Source of the DNA: Streptomyces sp. HB132
GTDB lineage: Bacteria > Actinomycetota > Actinomycetes > Streptomycetales > Streptomycetaceae
Direction of reading: 5' to 3'
Assembly: GCF_016909575.1 (NCBI RefSeq)
Contig: NZ_JAFBGA010000002.1
Span: forward strand, 62,001 to 126,000
Length of the DNA: 64,000 nucleotides
This document shows, piece by piece, positions 43,456-51,696 of this stretch. A program made the translations under genes and the position numbers. A model generated the notes under the pieces. That model was not told the DNA's origin. It saw only the letters and a program-made list of their open reading frames with translations, and searched no databases. Positions within the stretch are counted from its first letter, which is position 1, and each line of letters opens with the position of its first letter.

Positions 43456-45909
43456 ATGGCATTCAATCACTTACCAGCAGCCATGCACGACGCCTTGGGA
43501 CCATTGTCCGTCATGCCAGTGACACACTCGGTGCCGATGGCCAAGAATCACCGCCCCAGTCGACCACCCGAGAGCGCGGGCTCGCGCCCCTCTCCCACGG
43601 TGGTTCTCGACCGGCTCGCCGCAGCGGCGGGCCGGGCAGCGCGCATCACTCATACGGAGCACCTGCCCCCGCGTGCGGGAACCCATGCCTTCTGGCCGGA
43701 ACGCATCCGGCCAGAAGTCGTCTCGGCGATCGGCCGGGCCGGAATCGACCATCCGTGGACGCACCAGGCCACCGCAGCCGAGCACGCCCTGGACGGCGAG
43801 TCCGTCGTGATCGCCACGGGGACCGCGTCCGGCAAGTCGCTCGCCTACCTCGCCCCCGTGCTGAGTACGCTCCTCGACGGCTCCCAGGCCCCTGACGGCC
43901 GCGGTACCACCGCCCTGTACCTCGCCCCCACCAAGGCCCTGGCCGCCGATCAGCGCCGCGCTGTGAAGGCGCTCGCGGCGCCCCTCGGCTCCGCGATCCG
44001 GCCGGCGGTCTACGACGGGGACACGCCGGTCGAAGAACGCGAATGGGTGCGTCAGTACGCCAATTACGTCCTGACGAACCCCGACATGCTGCATCGGGGC
44101 ATCCTCCCGTCCCACCCCCGCTGGGCCTCCTTCCTCCGCTCCCTGCGCTTCGTCGTCATCGATGAGTGCCACACCTACCGGGGCGTCTTCGGCTCCCACG
44201 TCGCTCAGGTGCTCCGCCGTCTACGCCGTCTCTGCGCCCGCTACGGATCCGATCCCGTCTTCCTCCTCGCCTCCGCCACCGCGGCGCAGCCCTCTGTCGC
44301 CGCAGGCCGCCTCACGGGCCTCCCCGTCAAGGAGGTCGCCGACGACGCCTCCCCCCGCGGAGAACTGGTATTCGCCCTCTGGGAGCCGCCCCTGACCGAT
44401 CTGCACGGCGAGAAGGGGGCGCCGGTACGCCGTTCCGCCACGGCCGAGACCGCCGACCTCCTGACCGACCTGACCCTCCAGGGCGTGCGTTCGGTCGCCT
44501 TCGTACGCTCTCGGCGCGGCGCCGAGCTCATCTCCCTCATCGCCAAGGAGCGGCTGGCCGAGGTCGACCGCTCACTGCCCGGACGCGTCGCCGCCTACCG
44601 CGGTGGTTACCTGCCCGAGGAGCGGCGGGCCCTGGAACGCGCGCTGCACTCCGGGGACCTGCTGGGACTGGCAGCCACAACCGCCTTGGAGCTCGGCATC
44701 GACGTCTCGGGGCTGGACGCCGTGGTCATCGCCGGATACCCGGGCACCCGCGCCTCCCTCTGGCAGCAGGCCGGCCGCGCGGGTCGTTCGGGCGAGGGCG
44801 CCCTCGCCGTCCTGGTGGCCCGGGACGACCCACTGGACACCTTCCTCGTCCACCACCCCGAGGCGCTGTTCCAGCAGCCCGTGGAATCGACCGTTCTGGA
44901 CCCGGACAACCCTTACGTACTTGCCCCACACCTGTGTGCCGCGGCCGCGGAGCTCCCCCTCACGGAGGCGGACGTCGCCCTCTTCGGCCCGGCGGTACCC
45001 GAGCTTCTGCCACAGCTGGAGGCCGCGAAGCTGCTGCGCAGACGGCCGACGGGCTGGCACTGGACCCGCCGGGAACGGGCCGCCGATCTCACCGACATCC
45101 GTGGCGGAGGCGGCCGTCCCGTCCAGATCGTCGAGGAAGGCACCGGGCGGCTGCTGGGAACCGTGGACGAATCAGCCGCGCACACCGCCGTGCACGAAGG
45201 TGCAGTCCACCTCCACCAGGGCCGGACCTACCTGGTCCGGACACTGGACCTGGAGGATTCAGTGGCCCTGGTGGAGGAAGCCGTACCTCCCTACTCGACG
45301 AACGCGCGCGACACCACCGCGATCGCCGTGCTGGAGACCGACACCGAGATTCCCTGGGGCGCCGGCCGCCTCTGTTTCGGCTCGGTCGAGGTGACCAACC
45401 AGGTCGTCTCGTTCCTACGCCGCAGGCTGATCACCGGAGAGGTCCTGGGAGAGACCAAACTCGACCTGCCACCCCGCACCCTGCGCACCCGCGCCGTGTG
45501 GTGGACGGTCACCGAAGACCAGCTCGATGCCGCACGGATCAGCCCGGAGATCCTCGGCGGTGCCCTGCACGCCGCCGAACACGCCTCCATCGGCATGCTG
45601 CCGCTCTTCGCCACCTGCGACCGCTGGGACATCGGCGGTGTCTCAGTCCCTCTGCACCCCGACACGCTCCTTCCCACGGTTTTCGTCTACGACGGCCACC
45701 CGGGCGGGGCCGGCTTCGCGGAGCGCGCCTTCCACACCGCCGGCACCTGGCTGACGGCGACGCGCCAGGCCATCGCGTCATGCGAGTGCGAAGCGGGCTG
45801 CCCGTCCTGCATCCAGTCCCCCAAGTGCGGCAACGGCAACGAACCACTGCACAAACGGGGCGCCGTACGCCTCCTGACCGAACTGCTCAGGACCGCGCCG
45901 TCGGCCTGA
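43456..45909 (+). CDS. DEAD/DEAH-box helicase with C-terminal DUF1998 cysteine cluster (MrfA-like)
   Basis: Encodes about 817 aa. Motif I is GTASGKS (residues 122-128), motif II is DECH (236-239), motif III SAT lies in LLASATAAQP, and motif VI is QQAGRAGRSGEG. The C-terminal DUF1998 region ends with the metal-binding cluster CECEAGCPSCIQSPKCG (Cys776, 778, 782, 785 and one more). This matches the Bacillus MrfA/YprA type of 3'-5' helicase known for repair of mitomycin lesions; the role here is inferred. The start is uncertain (ATG 43456, or ATG 43513 within MPVTHSV). It is divergent from bldG and converges on the pilus genes. The Cys cluster in DUF1998 looks complete. Confidence 0.88.
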   Translation: MAFNHLPAAMHDALGPLSVMPVTHSVPMAKNHRPSRPPESAGSRPSPTVVLDRLAAAAGRAARITHTEHLPPRAGTHAFWPERIRPEVVSAIGRAGIDHPWTHQATAAEHALDGESVVIATGTASGKSLAYLAPVLSTLLDGSQAPDGRGTTALYLAPTKALAADQRRAVKALAAPLGSAIRPAVYDGDTPVEEREWVRQYANYVLTNPDMLHRGILPSHPRWASFLRSLRFVVIDECHTYRGVFGSHVAQVLRRLRRLCARYGSDPVFLLASATAAQPSVAAGRLTGLPVKEVADDASPRGELVFALWEPPLTDLHGEKGAPVRRSATAETADLLTDLTLQGVRSVAFVRSRRGAELISLIAKERLAEVDRSLPGRVAAYRGGYLPEERRALERALHSGDLLGLAATTALELGIDVSGLDAVVIAGYPGTRASLWQQAGRAGRSGEGALAVLVARDDPLDTFLVHHPEALFQQPVESTVLDPDNPYVLAPHLCAAAAELPLTEADVALFGPAVPELLPQLEAAKLLRRRPTGWHWTRRERAADLTDIRGGGGRPVQIVEEGTGRLLGTVDESAAHTAVHEGAVHLHQGRTYLVRTLDLEDSVALVEEAVPPYSTNARDTTAIAVLETDTEIPWGAGRLCFGSVEVTNQVVSFLRRRLITGEVLGETKLDLPPRTLRTRAVWWTVTEDQLDAARISPEILGGALHAAEHASIGMLPLFATCDRWDIGGVSVPLHPDTLLPTVFVYDGHPGGAGFAERAFHTAGTWLTATRQAIASCECEAGCPSCIQSPKCGNGNEPLHKRGAVRLLTELLRTAPSA

Positions 45910-46019
45910 GGTAGGCCCCCGTAACAGGACGCGGAGGGGCCGGCCGGAAAGCCTGCGCGCTGAGGTCTGCAGGCGCACCTGTCCTTCGGCGAATGACGAC
46001 GCCGCCGACCGCGCAGGGC

Positions 46020-46379
46020 TCAACGGGTCTCCGGGGGGCCCGCCCTCGACCTGACCTCAGGCGCGTACGGTCCGAAGCGCGCGCGGGCCGTCACGTCGGC
46101 GATCTCTCCCCGCACCCCGCAACGCACGATCTCCGCTCCTTGGGCCACGGCGACCTCACCGGCCGCCCCGCACGCCGCCTCCGCACCCCGCAGCGCCTGG
46201 TCGGCTGCGGCAAGCGCCGCCAGATCCGCCGCGCCGCCGGCCCTGTGACGGGCGGACACAGCCTGGCCGAGGGCCAGCACCGTGGCGAACACCGCGCAGA
46301 GCGTCGTCGTCGTGACAGCCACCCAGACGGTCGCCAGCCCCCGGTCCCCGGTGCCGGGGGCGCCTCTCATGCTTCTCAC
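46020..46379 (-). CDS. TadE-like secreted/pseudopilin protein (Rv3654c family)
   Basis: Encodes 119 aa from a GTG overlapping the tadE stop (GTGA); ATG 46370 is an alternative. It begins with a processing-like site GDRGLATVWVAVTTTTLCAV and a single hydrophobic helix, followed by RHRAGGAADLAALAAADQAL and two pairs of Cys (AACGAAG, RCGVRG). The Rv3654c-type protein of mycobacterial tad loci is the closest family I know. Unlike the other two pilins, Glu at position +5 after the Gly is absent (Val instead), so it may not be assembled like a Flp pilin. It is the last gene of the operon and converges on the helicase. Confidence 0.85.
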   Translation of the reverse strand: MRSMRGAPGTGDRGLATVWVAVTTTTLCAVFATVLALGQAVSARHRAGGAADLAALAAADQALRGAEAACGAAGEVAVAQGAEIVRCGVRGEIADVTARARFGPYAPEVRSRAGPPETR

Positions 46380-46756
46380 GGTTCCGTCCCCACGGTGTCC
46401 TCGGCCAAGGCGACAGCCTCAGCACTCAGCGTCAGGTTCAGTGGCCCAGGACCTGGAGTCGGCGCCTCCACCCGGACTCGCCACAGCGCCCCGGCCCGTT
46501 TTACGGCGACGCGAGCCCCGCCAGGCGCCGCATCCTGCGCCGTGGCCCGCACGACGCCCTCCGGCTCCGACCGGGCCGCGGCCCGCGCTCCGGCCCGCGC
46601 CGCGTCCACACAGCGGATCTGGTCCGCTGCGGCCACCAGCGCCCAGACGAGTGCGAGGACGAACGCCACCAGCACAGGGAGTGCCATGGCCGCCTCCGCC
46701 GTCACCGCTCCTCTGTCGCCGGACAGACCCCTCCCCGGGACCTCAGAACTTCGCAT
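46376..46756 (-). CDS. TadE-family minor pilin
   Basis: Encodes 126 aa. The prepilin site is DRG|AVTAEAAMALP with cleavage after Gly16 and Glu at +5, followed by a 22-residue hydrophobic helix (LPVLVAFVLALVWALVAAADQ). The soluble part has RCVDAARAGARAAAR and a C-terminal beta region. TadE pseudopilins support Flp pilus assembly. The ATG lies inside the last codons of the flp gene (14-bp overlap), so translation is coupled. Confidence 0.88.
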   Translation of the reverse strand: MRSSEVPGRGLSGDRGAVTAEAAMALPVLVAFVLALVWALVAAADQIRCVDAARAGARAAARSEPEGVVRATAQDAAPGGARVAVKRAGALWRVRVEAPTPGPGPLNLTLSAEAVALAEDTVGTEP

Positions 46757-46973
46757 CGAGGGCGTCCTTGATCAGCGACTGCAGCGCCGACATCACCGCC
46801 CCGCTGGTGACCACCTTGTAGAGCACCGCCGCGAAGGCGCAGGCGGCAATGGTTCCCACCGCGTACTCCGAAGTCGTCATTCCTCGGTCGAGACCGCGGC
46901 ACCGGGCGTGCCTGCCGAACCCGCTCTCCCACGCACGACGCAGAGCCCACAGCGCCCTCAGAGAGCGGTCCAT
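46743..46973 (-). CDS. Flp-type major pilin, DUF4244 family
   Basis: Encodes 76 aa from ATG 46973, with GGAAGG 6 nt upstream. A long basic leader (31 residues) ends at LDRG|MTTSEYAVGTIAACAF: cleavage after Gly31, Met at +1, Glu36 at +5 and Tyr37 at +6, the classic Flp signature. The helix VGTIAACAFAAVLYKVVTSG follows, and a short tail ends KDALDAKF. The mature protein would be about 45 aa, as for Flp pilins. It polymerises into thin adhesive pili or a competence-like pseudopilus. Starts further upstream are in frame but lack ribosome sites. Confidence 0.88.
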   Translation of the reverse strand: MDRSLRALWALRRAWESGFGRHARCRGLDRGMTTSEYAVGTIAACAFAAVLYKVVTSGAVMSALQSLIKDALDAKF

Positions 46974-47232
46974 GACTTTCCTTCCCACAACAACCCCCAT
47001 GTCCAGAAACCACGTCGTTTTCATTCGGAACTTCCATGCGGTACTTCCGGCGAGCCGGAGCTGCAGGACAGCGGGAGTCCGGTCCGGCTCCCGCTCGAAC
47101 CCAGCCGCACCGCGGCCGGGGGACCCGCCAGGACTCCGGCACAGCTCTTCTCCGGCGCCTCATCCGGGTCACAGCAGTCACCCTCAGTCCCCCGCCGTCG
47201 GAGCCGGCCCCCCGAAGGACGGCTGTACGCAC

Positions 47233-48045
47233 TCAGCCGCGGTCCAACAGACCGTTCGCCAGTCCGATCACCACCGGCGCCACGCCCACCGCCAGAAAGG
47301 CGGGCAGGAAGCAAAGCCCAACCGGCGCGGTGATCAGCACACCCGCACGCTGAGCACGTGCCACGGCCGCACTCGTCCGCGCAGCGCGCATTTCGTCGGC
47401 CAGCCTGGAAACAGGCTCCGCTGCGGGCGCTCCCGTGGATGCGGCACGTTCCAGACAGCGCGCCAATTGCGCAGCGCCTGGTATCTCACCGAACCGGCCC
47501 CATGCCTGCGCCGGTTCACCCCCGAGGAGGATCTCGGCCGCCGTACGGGCAAGCCGCTCGCCGACCGGACCGGTCATGGATTCCCCGACTGCCTCCGCAG
47601 CGTCCCGCGGTCCGGCACCGGCCGACAGGCAGGATGCCAACAGGTCCGCGACCACGGGCAGCTGCCGGGCGATCACAGCGGCCTCGGCCTCCTGGACAGC
47701 GCCTCCACGCCGTCTCACGGAGCGCCGCCACCGCCGCAGTCCGTAGACCACGGCAAGACCGACCCCGCAACCGGCGGGTGCGCCTACGAGGATCCAGCCC
47801 GCCGCCGCGGCTGCCAGGAACACCACCCACCGCCGAGCGCGGCTCCAGTCCTGCGCACGAAGGTGCGTCCACCCCGGCCGCGGCCTGCTCGCGCAGGACC
47901 TGGTCAGCAGCGCGCCCCTTCGACGTATCGCGCGCTCGTGCCGCCGCACGGTCAGCGTGGAGGCGAAATAGACGGCTGCACCCACTGCCGCCCCCGCTGC
48001 CCCGGCCACTCCCAGCGATCCCCCCGCCCCTGGCACCCCGCTCAC
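47233..48045 (-). CDS. Type II/IV secretion F-type inner membrane protein, TadC-like
   Basis: Encodes 270 aa from a GTG that overlaps the preceding stop (GTGA at 48042-48045). It has the T2SF domain: VIARQLPVVADLLASCLSAG, TAAEILLGGEPAQAWGRFG and a final pair of hydrophobic helices (VLITAPVGLCFLPAFLAVGVAPVV). There are three or four membrane segments in total. TadC pairs with TadB to form the platform that transmits motor force to the pilin. A 259-bp gap without a gene separates it from the pilin gene. Confidence 0.88.
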   Translation of the reverse strand: MSGVPGAGGSLGVAGAAGAAVGAAVYFASTLTVRRHERAIRRRGALLTRSCASRPRPGWTHLRAQDWSRARRWVVFLAAAAAGWILVGAPAGCGVGLAVVYGLRRWRRSVRRRGGAVQEAEAAVIARQLPVVADLLASCLSAGAGPRDAAEAVGESMTGPVGERLARTAAEILLGGEPAQAWGRFGEIPGAAQLARCLERAASTGAPAAEPVSRLADEMRAARTSAAVARAQRAGVLITAPVGLCFLPAFLAVGVAPVVIGLANGLLDRG

Positions 48046-48914
48046 GGCACCTCCCCCGACCGCACGATCCGCGATGCCCAGAACAGCCCCGCGGTCTCGA
48101 GCAGTCCGCCCGCCACCAGACAGGTGAGCCCACCCGGGCTGTGCAGCAGCACCCCCAGCGGATCCGCTCCGAGTGCGGCGCCCATTCCCAAGCCGAGCAC
48201 CGGCAGCAAAGCAAGGACCGCGACGGTCGACCACGCGCCCGCCAACTGCGCCCGCAGCTCCTCCCGCTGACGCCTCTCACCTCGCAGCGCACCCTCCAGA
48301 CGCGCCAGACCTGCCGCGAGACCGGCTCCGCCGTTCACTGCCACCCGCCAGCACGCTGCCATCCCCGCGAGTCCGTCGAGACCGGGACCTGCCGATGCCT
48401 GCCGCAGTGCGCCCGGCACATCGCCACCGAACCTCGCGGCCGCCAGCACGGCGGATTCGGCTGCTCCGAGCTCGCCGCCCGCGGTCCGCGTGGCGGCGAG
48501 CAGCGCCTGACCGGGCTCGCGCCCTGCCCGCAACTCGCCGACCACCGCTCCGCAGAGGGCAGTCACCGCGTCGGCCGCCCGCTCACGCTCGTCCCAGTCC
48601 GCCCGCCGCCGCAGCCAGCGCCTCACCAGCGCAACCGCCACAGCGCCGGCGAGAAGCGGGAGCACCGATTCCCCCAACACGGCGAGAAGGGCCGCCACGG
48701 GGGCACACAGCCATTCCCGTCGGCCGTCGAACAGCTCGCGGACCATAGCCCACGCCGTAGGCCCCCACTGCTCCTCCCGCGGTCGCGCCATCAGCATCCG
48801 AGCTCGCCGCGCCCCGGGGTCCCGCGCCACGGCCAGACCGCCGGCCAGACCCGCACATCCCGTCATCGCCAAGGCCAGCACCTGCGTCAGCGCGTCGGGG
48901 CCCGCCGCCGTCAC
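48042..48914 (-). CDS. Type II/IV secretion F-type inner membrane protein, TadB-like
   Basis: Encodes 290 aa from GTG 48914, overlapping the tadA stop (GTGA). The frame continues upstream, but only as tadA antisense-phase sequence. It has hydrophobic segments near the N-terminus (TQVLALAMTGCAGLAGGLAV), in the middle (CAPVAALLAVLGESVLPLL) and at the C-terminus (STVAVLALLPVLGLGMGAAL), plus the T2SF cytoplasmic part DAVTALCGAVVGELRAG, ALLAATRTAGGELG and GGAGLAAGLARLEGALR. It acts with TadC as the platform for pilus assembly. Confidence 0.9.
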   Translation of the reverse strand: MTAAGPDALTQVLALAMTGCAGLAGGLAVARDPGARRARMLMARPREEQWGPTAWAMVRELFDGRREWLCAPVAALLAVLGESVLPLLAGAVAVALVRRWLRRRADWDERERAADAVTALCGAVVGELRAGREPGQALLAATRTAGGELGAAESAVLAAARFGGDVPGALRQASAGPGLDGLAGMAACWRVAVNGGAGLAAGLARLEGALRGERRQREELRAQLAGAWSTVAVLALLPVLGLGMGAALGADPLGVLLHSPGGLTCLVAGGLLETAGLFWASRIVRSGEVP

Positions 48915-50059
48915 GACAACTCCCCGATCAGCGACCCGAGCCGCTCCCAGCCCCGCTCCGGCTCGAAGCCCTCGGCTCCCCAGCGCAGTGCGGGCACGGT
49001 GACGACCAGGCCTGCGGAATCCCGCTCGAGGACATGCACCTCGGCCAGACGCCGCTGCCCACCCCTGTCCCGTACGAGGTGTACGACCACGGACAGCGCC
49101 GCCGCCAACTGGCTGTGCAGAGCGGCGCGGTCGAGACCCGCGGCGGTCCCGAGGGCCTCCAGCCGCGCCGGAACATGCTCGGCCGCATTGGCGTGCACCG
49201 TGCCGCACCCGCCTTCGTGTCCGGTGTTGAGAGCCGCAAGGAGCTCCGTCACCTCGGCTCCACGGACCTCCCCCACCACCAGCCGGTCAGGACGCATGCG
49301 CAGCGCCTGGCGTACCAGGTCCCGTAGCGTCACCCGCCCGGCACCTTCCTGGTTCGCGGGACGCGACTCCAGGCGCACCACGTGCGGGTGATCCGGGCGC
49401 AACTCCGCCGAATCCTCCGCCAGCACGATGCGCTCCCGCTGCCCGACCGCCCCCAGCAGGCTCGACAGCAGGGTCGTCTTCCCTGCGCCGGTCCCTCCAC
49501 TGATCAGATACGAGACCCGGGCCTCGACCAGTGCTCTCAGCAGCCGGTCGCCGCCGGGCGGGACGGTCCCCGCCTTCACGAGCTCCGCCAACGTGAAAGC
49601 CCTGGGCCGCACCACCCGCAGAGAGAGGCATGTCGAGCCGACGGACACGGGCGGCAGCACTGCGTGCATACGCGTGCCGTCCGGCAGCCGGGCATCCACC
49701 CACGGCCGGGCATCGTCCAGTCGGCGCCCCGCGACTGCGGCAAGCCTCTGAGCCAGCCTCCGGACGGCCGCCGCGTCCTGGAAGGCGACGCGCGTCAGCT
49801 CGAGTCCGCCGCCGCGGTCCACCCACACCCGGTCCGGAGCGGACACGAGTACATCGGTCACCGCGGGGTCTGCCAGCAGCTGCTCCAGCACTCCTGTGCC
49901 GACCAGTTCACCCCGCAGCTCCTCCGCCGCGCCGAGGACCTCCGCGTCGCCGAGCAGTCGGCCCTGCTCCCTCAGTGCGGCCGCCACCCCGGCCGGCGTG
50001 GGCGCCGCACCGGTGCGTGCCAGCCGTTGGCGTACGGCGTCGAGCAACGCATCGCTCAT
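48911..50059 (-). CDS. tadA: TadA/CpaF-type secretion ATPase
   Basis: Encodes 382 aa from ATG 50059, overlapping the ssd stop (ATGA). PilT/VirB11-type motor: an N-terminal domain with LLADPAVTDVLVSAPDRVWVDR, Walker A ISGGTGAGKTTLLSSLL, Asp-box VLAEDSAELRPDHPHVVRLE, Walker B DRLVVGEVRGAEVTELLAAL and His-box GHEGGCGTVHAN. It hydrolyses ATP to drive extension of the Flp pilus. The second P-loop-adjacent His (GTVHAN) is intact. The order ssd-tadA-tadB-tadC-flp-tadE matches mycobacterial Rv3660c-Rv3654c as I recall. Confidence 0.95.
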   Translation of the reverse strand: MSDALLDAVRQRLARTGAAPTPAGVAAALREQGRLLGDAEVLGAAEELRGELVGTGVLEQLLADPAVTDVLVSAPDRVWVDRGGGLELTRVAFQDAAAVRRLAQRLAAVAGRRLDDARPWVDARLPDGTRMHAVLPPVSVGSTCLSLRVVRPRAFTLAELVKAGTVPPGGDRLLRALVEARVSYLISGGTGAGKTTLLSSLLGAVGQRERIVLAEDSAELRPDHPHVVRLESRPANQEGAGRVTLRDLVRQALRMRPDRLVVGEVRGAEVTELLAALNTGHEGGCGTVHANAAEHVPARLEALGTAAGLDRAALHSQLAAALSVVVHLVRDRGGQRRLAEVHVLERDSAGLVVTVPALRWGAEGFEPERGWERLGSLIGELS

Positions 50060-51198
50060 GACGTCGCCCCCCTGCGCGGCAGGGTCGCGGCCCCGGACGA
50101 GCGGCTCGCCGGGGCATCTGCCAGATCCCAGAAGGCGGTACAGAAGCGCGCCAGCGAACCGCGGGAATTCCCGCCCGGGGGCACACCGCTGTCCAGAGCC
50201 GAAGGCAGACCGGCCTCCGCAGGCAGGTCGCCCACGAGCGGCAGTCCCAGCGCCTGTGCCACCCACTGCTCGTCCAGGCCCGCCGTGTAGGGGCCCCGGG
50301 CGACCACGCGCAAATCGTCGAGGACCATGCGGGCAGAAGCCGCCACACGCTGCGCGGCCGCGACCGCTCTGAGCTCCCCGGGTACGACCAGCAGTCCGAC
50401 GTCCATCTGTGCGAGCGCCTCAGCCACGCTTTCGTCGACCCGCCGCGGCAGATCCACGACCACCACTCCGCCGAGCCGACGTGCCGCGGCGAGCACCGAC
50501 TGCATGGCTTGCGGCGGCACGATCACCTCGTCGTCGCGACCCCAGCTGAGCACTCGCAGCCCGTGCACCGCAGGCAGGGAATCCTCCAGCGCACCTCCGC
50601 CCACCCGCCCTTTCGAACGAGCGAAATCCGGCCACCGCAGGCCCTCGGACTCCTCCCCGCCGAGCAGCACGTCGATCCCGCCGCCCAGGGGGTCTCCGTC
50701 GATCAGCATGGCCCGTCGGCCCGACCGTGCCGCCGTCACGGCAAGCGCACAGGCCAGCGTGGAAGCTCCGGAGCCGCCGCGCCCTCCCATCACTCCCACG
50801 GTGAGCGCGGATCGGCCCACACCCTCGACCGCATCGGCGATCTGGTCAACGAGCCACCTTTCGGAATCAGGCAGCCTCAGCACGTATTCGGCTCCGATCT
50901 CCACCGCTCGGCGCCATACATCAGGGTCGTCCTGCTCCCGCCCGACGAGCATGACGCCCGGCCTACGGGGCAATCCACGGCAGCTGCGCGCCATGTCGTC
51001 GCCGACCAGAACCATCGGGGCACGCTCCCAGCCACCCCTTTTTCCCGGTGGGCCGTGATGCACCTCAGGCATCGCCCCGGCGGCCGCGCAGAGCCTGAGC
51101 AGGTCGTCCAGCAGGTCCGGGTCCTCGGTCACGATCGACGGCCCGTCCCGCCGCCCCTCGGTGCTCGACGGACCTCCGCCCGCGAAAAATCCAGCCAC
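50056..51198 (-). CDS. Septum-site-determining/CpaE-TadZ-like ATPase (Ssd)
   Basis: Encodes 380 aa from a GTG at 51198 (GGGGCG upstream). The first ~130 residues form a receiver-like domain (VTEDPDLLDDLLRLCAAAGA, MVLVGDDMARSCRGLPRRPG). A MinD/ParA-like ATPase follows: VGVMGGRGGSGASTLACALA stands for the deviant Walker A, with Ala in place of Lys-Thr (GSGAST), then AMLIDGDPLGGGIDVLLGG and VVVDLPRRVDESV. The P-loop lacks the signature and catalytic lysines, so ATP hydrolysis is doubtful. In Mycobacterium tuberculosis Ssd affects septum formation; CpaE/TadZ proteins place pili at the pole. It is first in the tad operon. Confidence 0.9.
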   Translation of the reverse strand: MAGFFAGGGPSSTEGRRDGPSIVTEDPDLLDDLLRLCAAAGAMPEVHHGPPGKRGGWERAPMVLVGDDMARSCRGLPRRPGVMLVGREQDDPDVWRRAVEIGAEYVLRLPDSERWLVDQIADAVEGVGRSALTVGVMGGRGGSGASTLACALAVTAARSGRRAMLIDGDPLGGGIDVLLGGEESEGLRWPDFARSKGRVGGGALEDSLPAVHGLRVLSWGRDDEVIVPPQAMQSVLAAARRLGGVVVVDLPRRVDESVAEALAQMDVGLLVVPGELRAVAAAQRVAASARMVLDDLRVVARGPYTAGLDEQWVAQALGLPLVGDLPAEAGLPSALDSGVPPGGNSRGSLARFCTAFWDLADAPASRSSGAATLPRRGATS

Positions 51199-51344
51199 GA
51201 TCCACGCCCCTCCGCATGTCCCTTCAGTGCGGTTTCGCGGCGATCTCGAACCCTCCCGAGACGCGCGATTCCGGAACCCACGGACTTCGCGGGTGGAATC
51301 AACATGCAGCGACGCGAAAAAACATGTGGATCTTGCTCAAAAAC

Positions 51345-51353
51345 TGTGGACAA
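51345..51353 (-). promoter_or_regulatory. Consensus DnaA box (TTGTCCACA on minus strand)
   Basis: A perfect 9-mer match to the Streptomyces DnaA box in an AT-richer intergenic stretch upstream of the tad operon. A single exact box could serve as a transcriptional DnaA site; it is not an origin. Confidence 0.45.
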
Positions 51354-51526
51354 CCGCAGCGTTGTGAATATCTCTGTAGCTCGTCCAGGGGACTTTCGCA
51401 GCACACCCCTTCCACTACACAGGGTGACGATGCATGGTCGAACGAGCCGACGCCAGGACGGGAGCGGAGAAGCCAGCGTGGACAGGAGCGCCCTGATCTC
51501 ATACTCGAAAAGGCGTCCGGACATGC

Positions 51527-51561
51527 GACGACCCCCGCCGGGGGGGAGAGCGGGGGTCGTC
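51527..51561. terminator. 12-bp hairpin in the leader of the HAD gene
   Basis: GACGACCCCCGC (51527-51538) and GCGGGGGTCGTC (51550-51561), with an 11-nt G-rich loop, form a strong stem 136 bp before the HAD start. It could be an attenuator or simply insulate the divergent genes. Confidence 0.5.
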
Positions 51562-51696
51562 CCCACGGCCGACTCGGGGGGGGAGGAGCCGGACCGGGTT
51601 AGCACGGTCGCGAACGATCCGTGACTTCCATGGTGTACCCGAGCGCCTTCTCAGGCAAACCCGCCGACCGGATTTTACGCCGAATGGCGGGCCCCT

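Larger units (their letters stand above)
51199..51696. other. Divergent ssd/HAD promoter region with DnaA-box-like sites and a hairpin
   Basis: These 498 bp hold the start of the tad operon and the HAD gene. An AT-rich part at ~51310-51375 contains TGTGGACAA (51345-51353), the exact complement of the Streptomyces DnaA box TTGTCCACA, and the weaker TGTGAATAT nearby. A 12-bp stem lies at 51527-51561. No coding frame with good bias is present. Confidence 0.6.

Noticed and set aside
49382..50290. Plus-strand frame opposite tadA/ssd as a possible extra gene
   Set aside because: It is a shadow of the tad genes, which have unambiguous ATPase motifs on the minus strand.
51310..51375. DnaA-box stretch as a replication origin
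   Set aside because: Only one perfect and one weak box; no dnaA, dnaN or dense box cluster.
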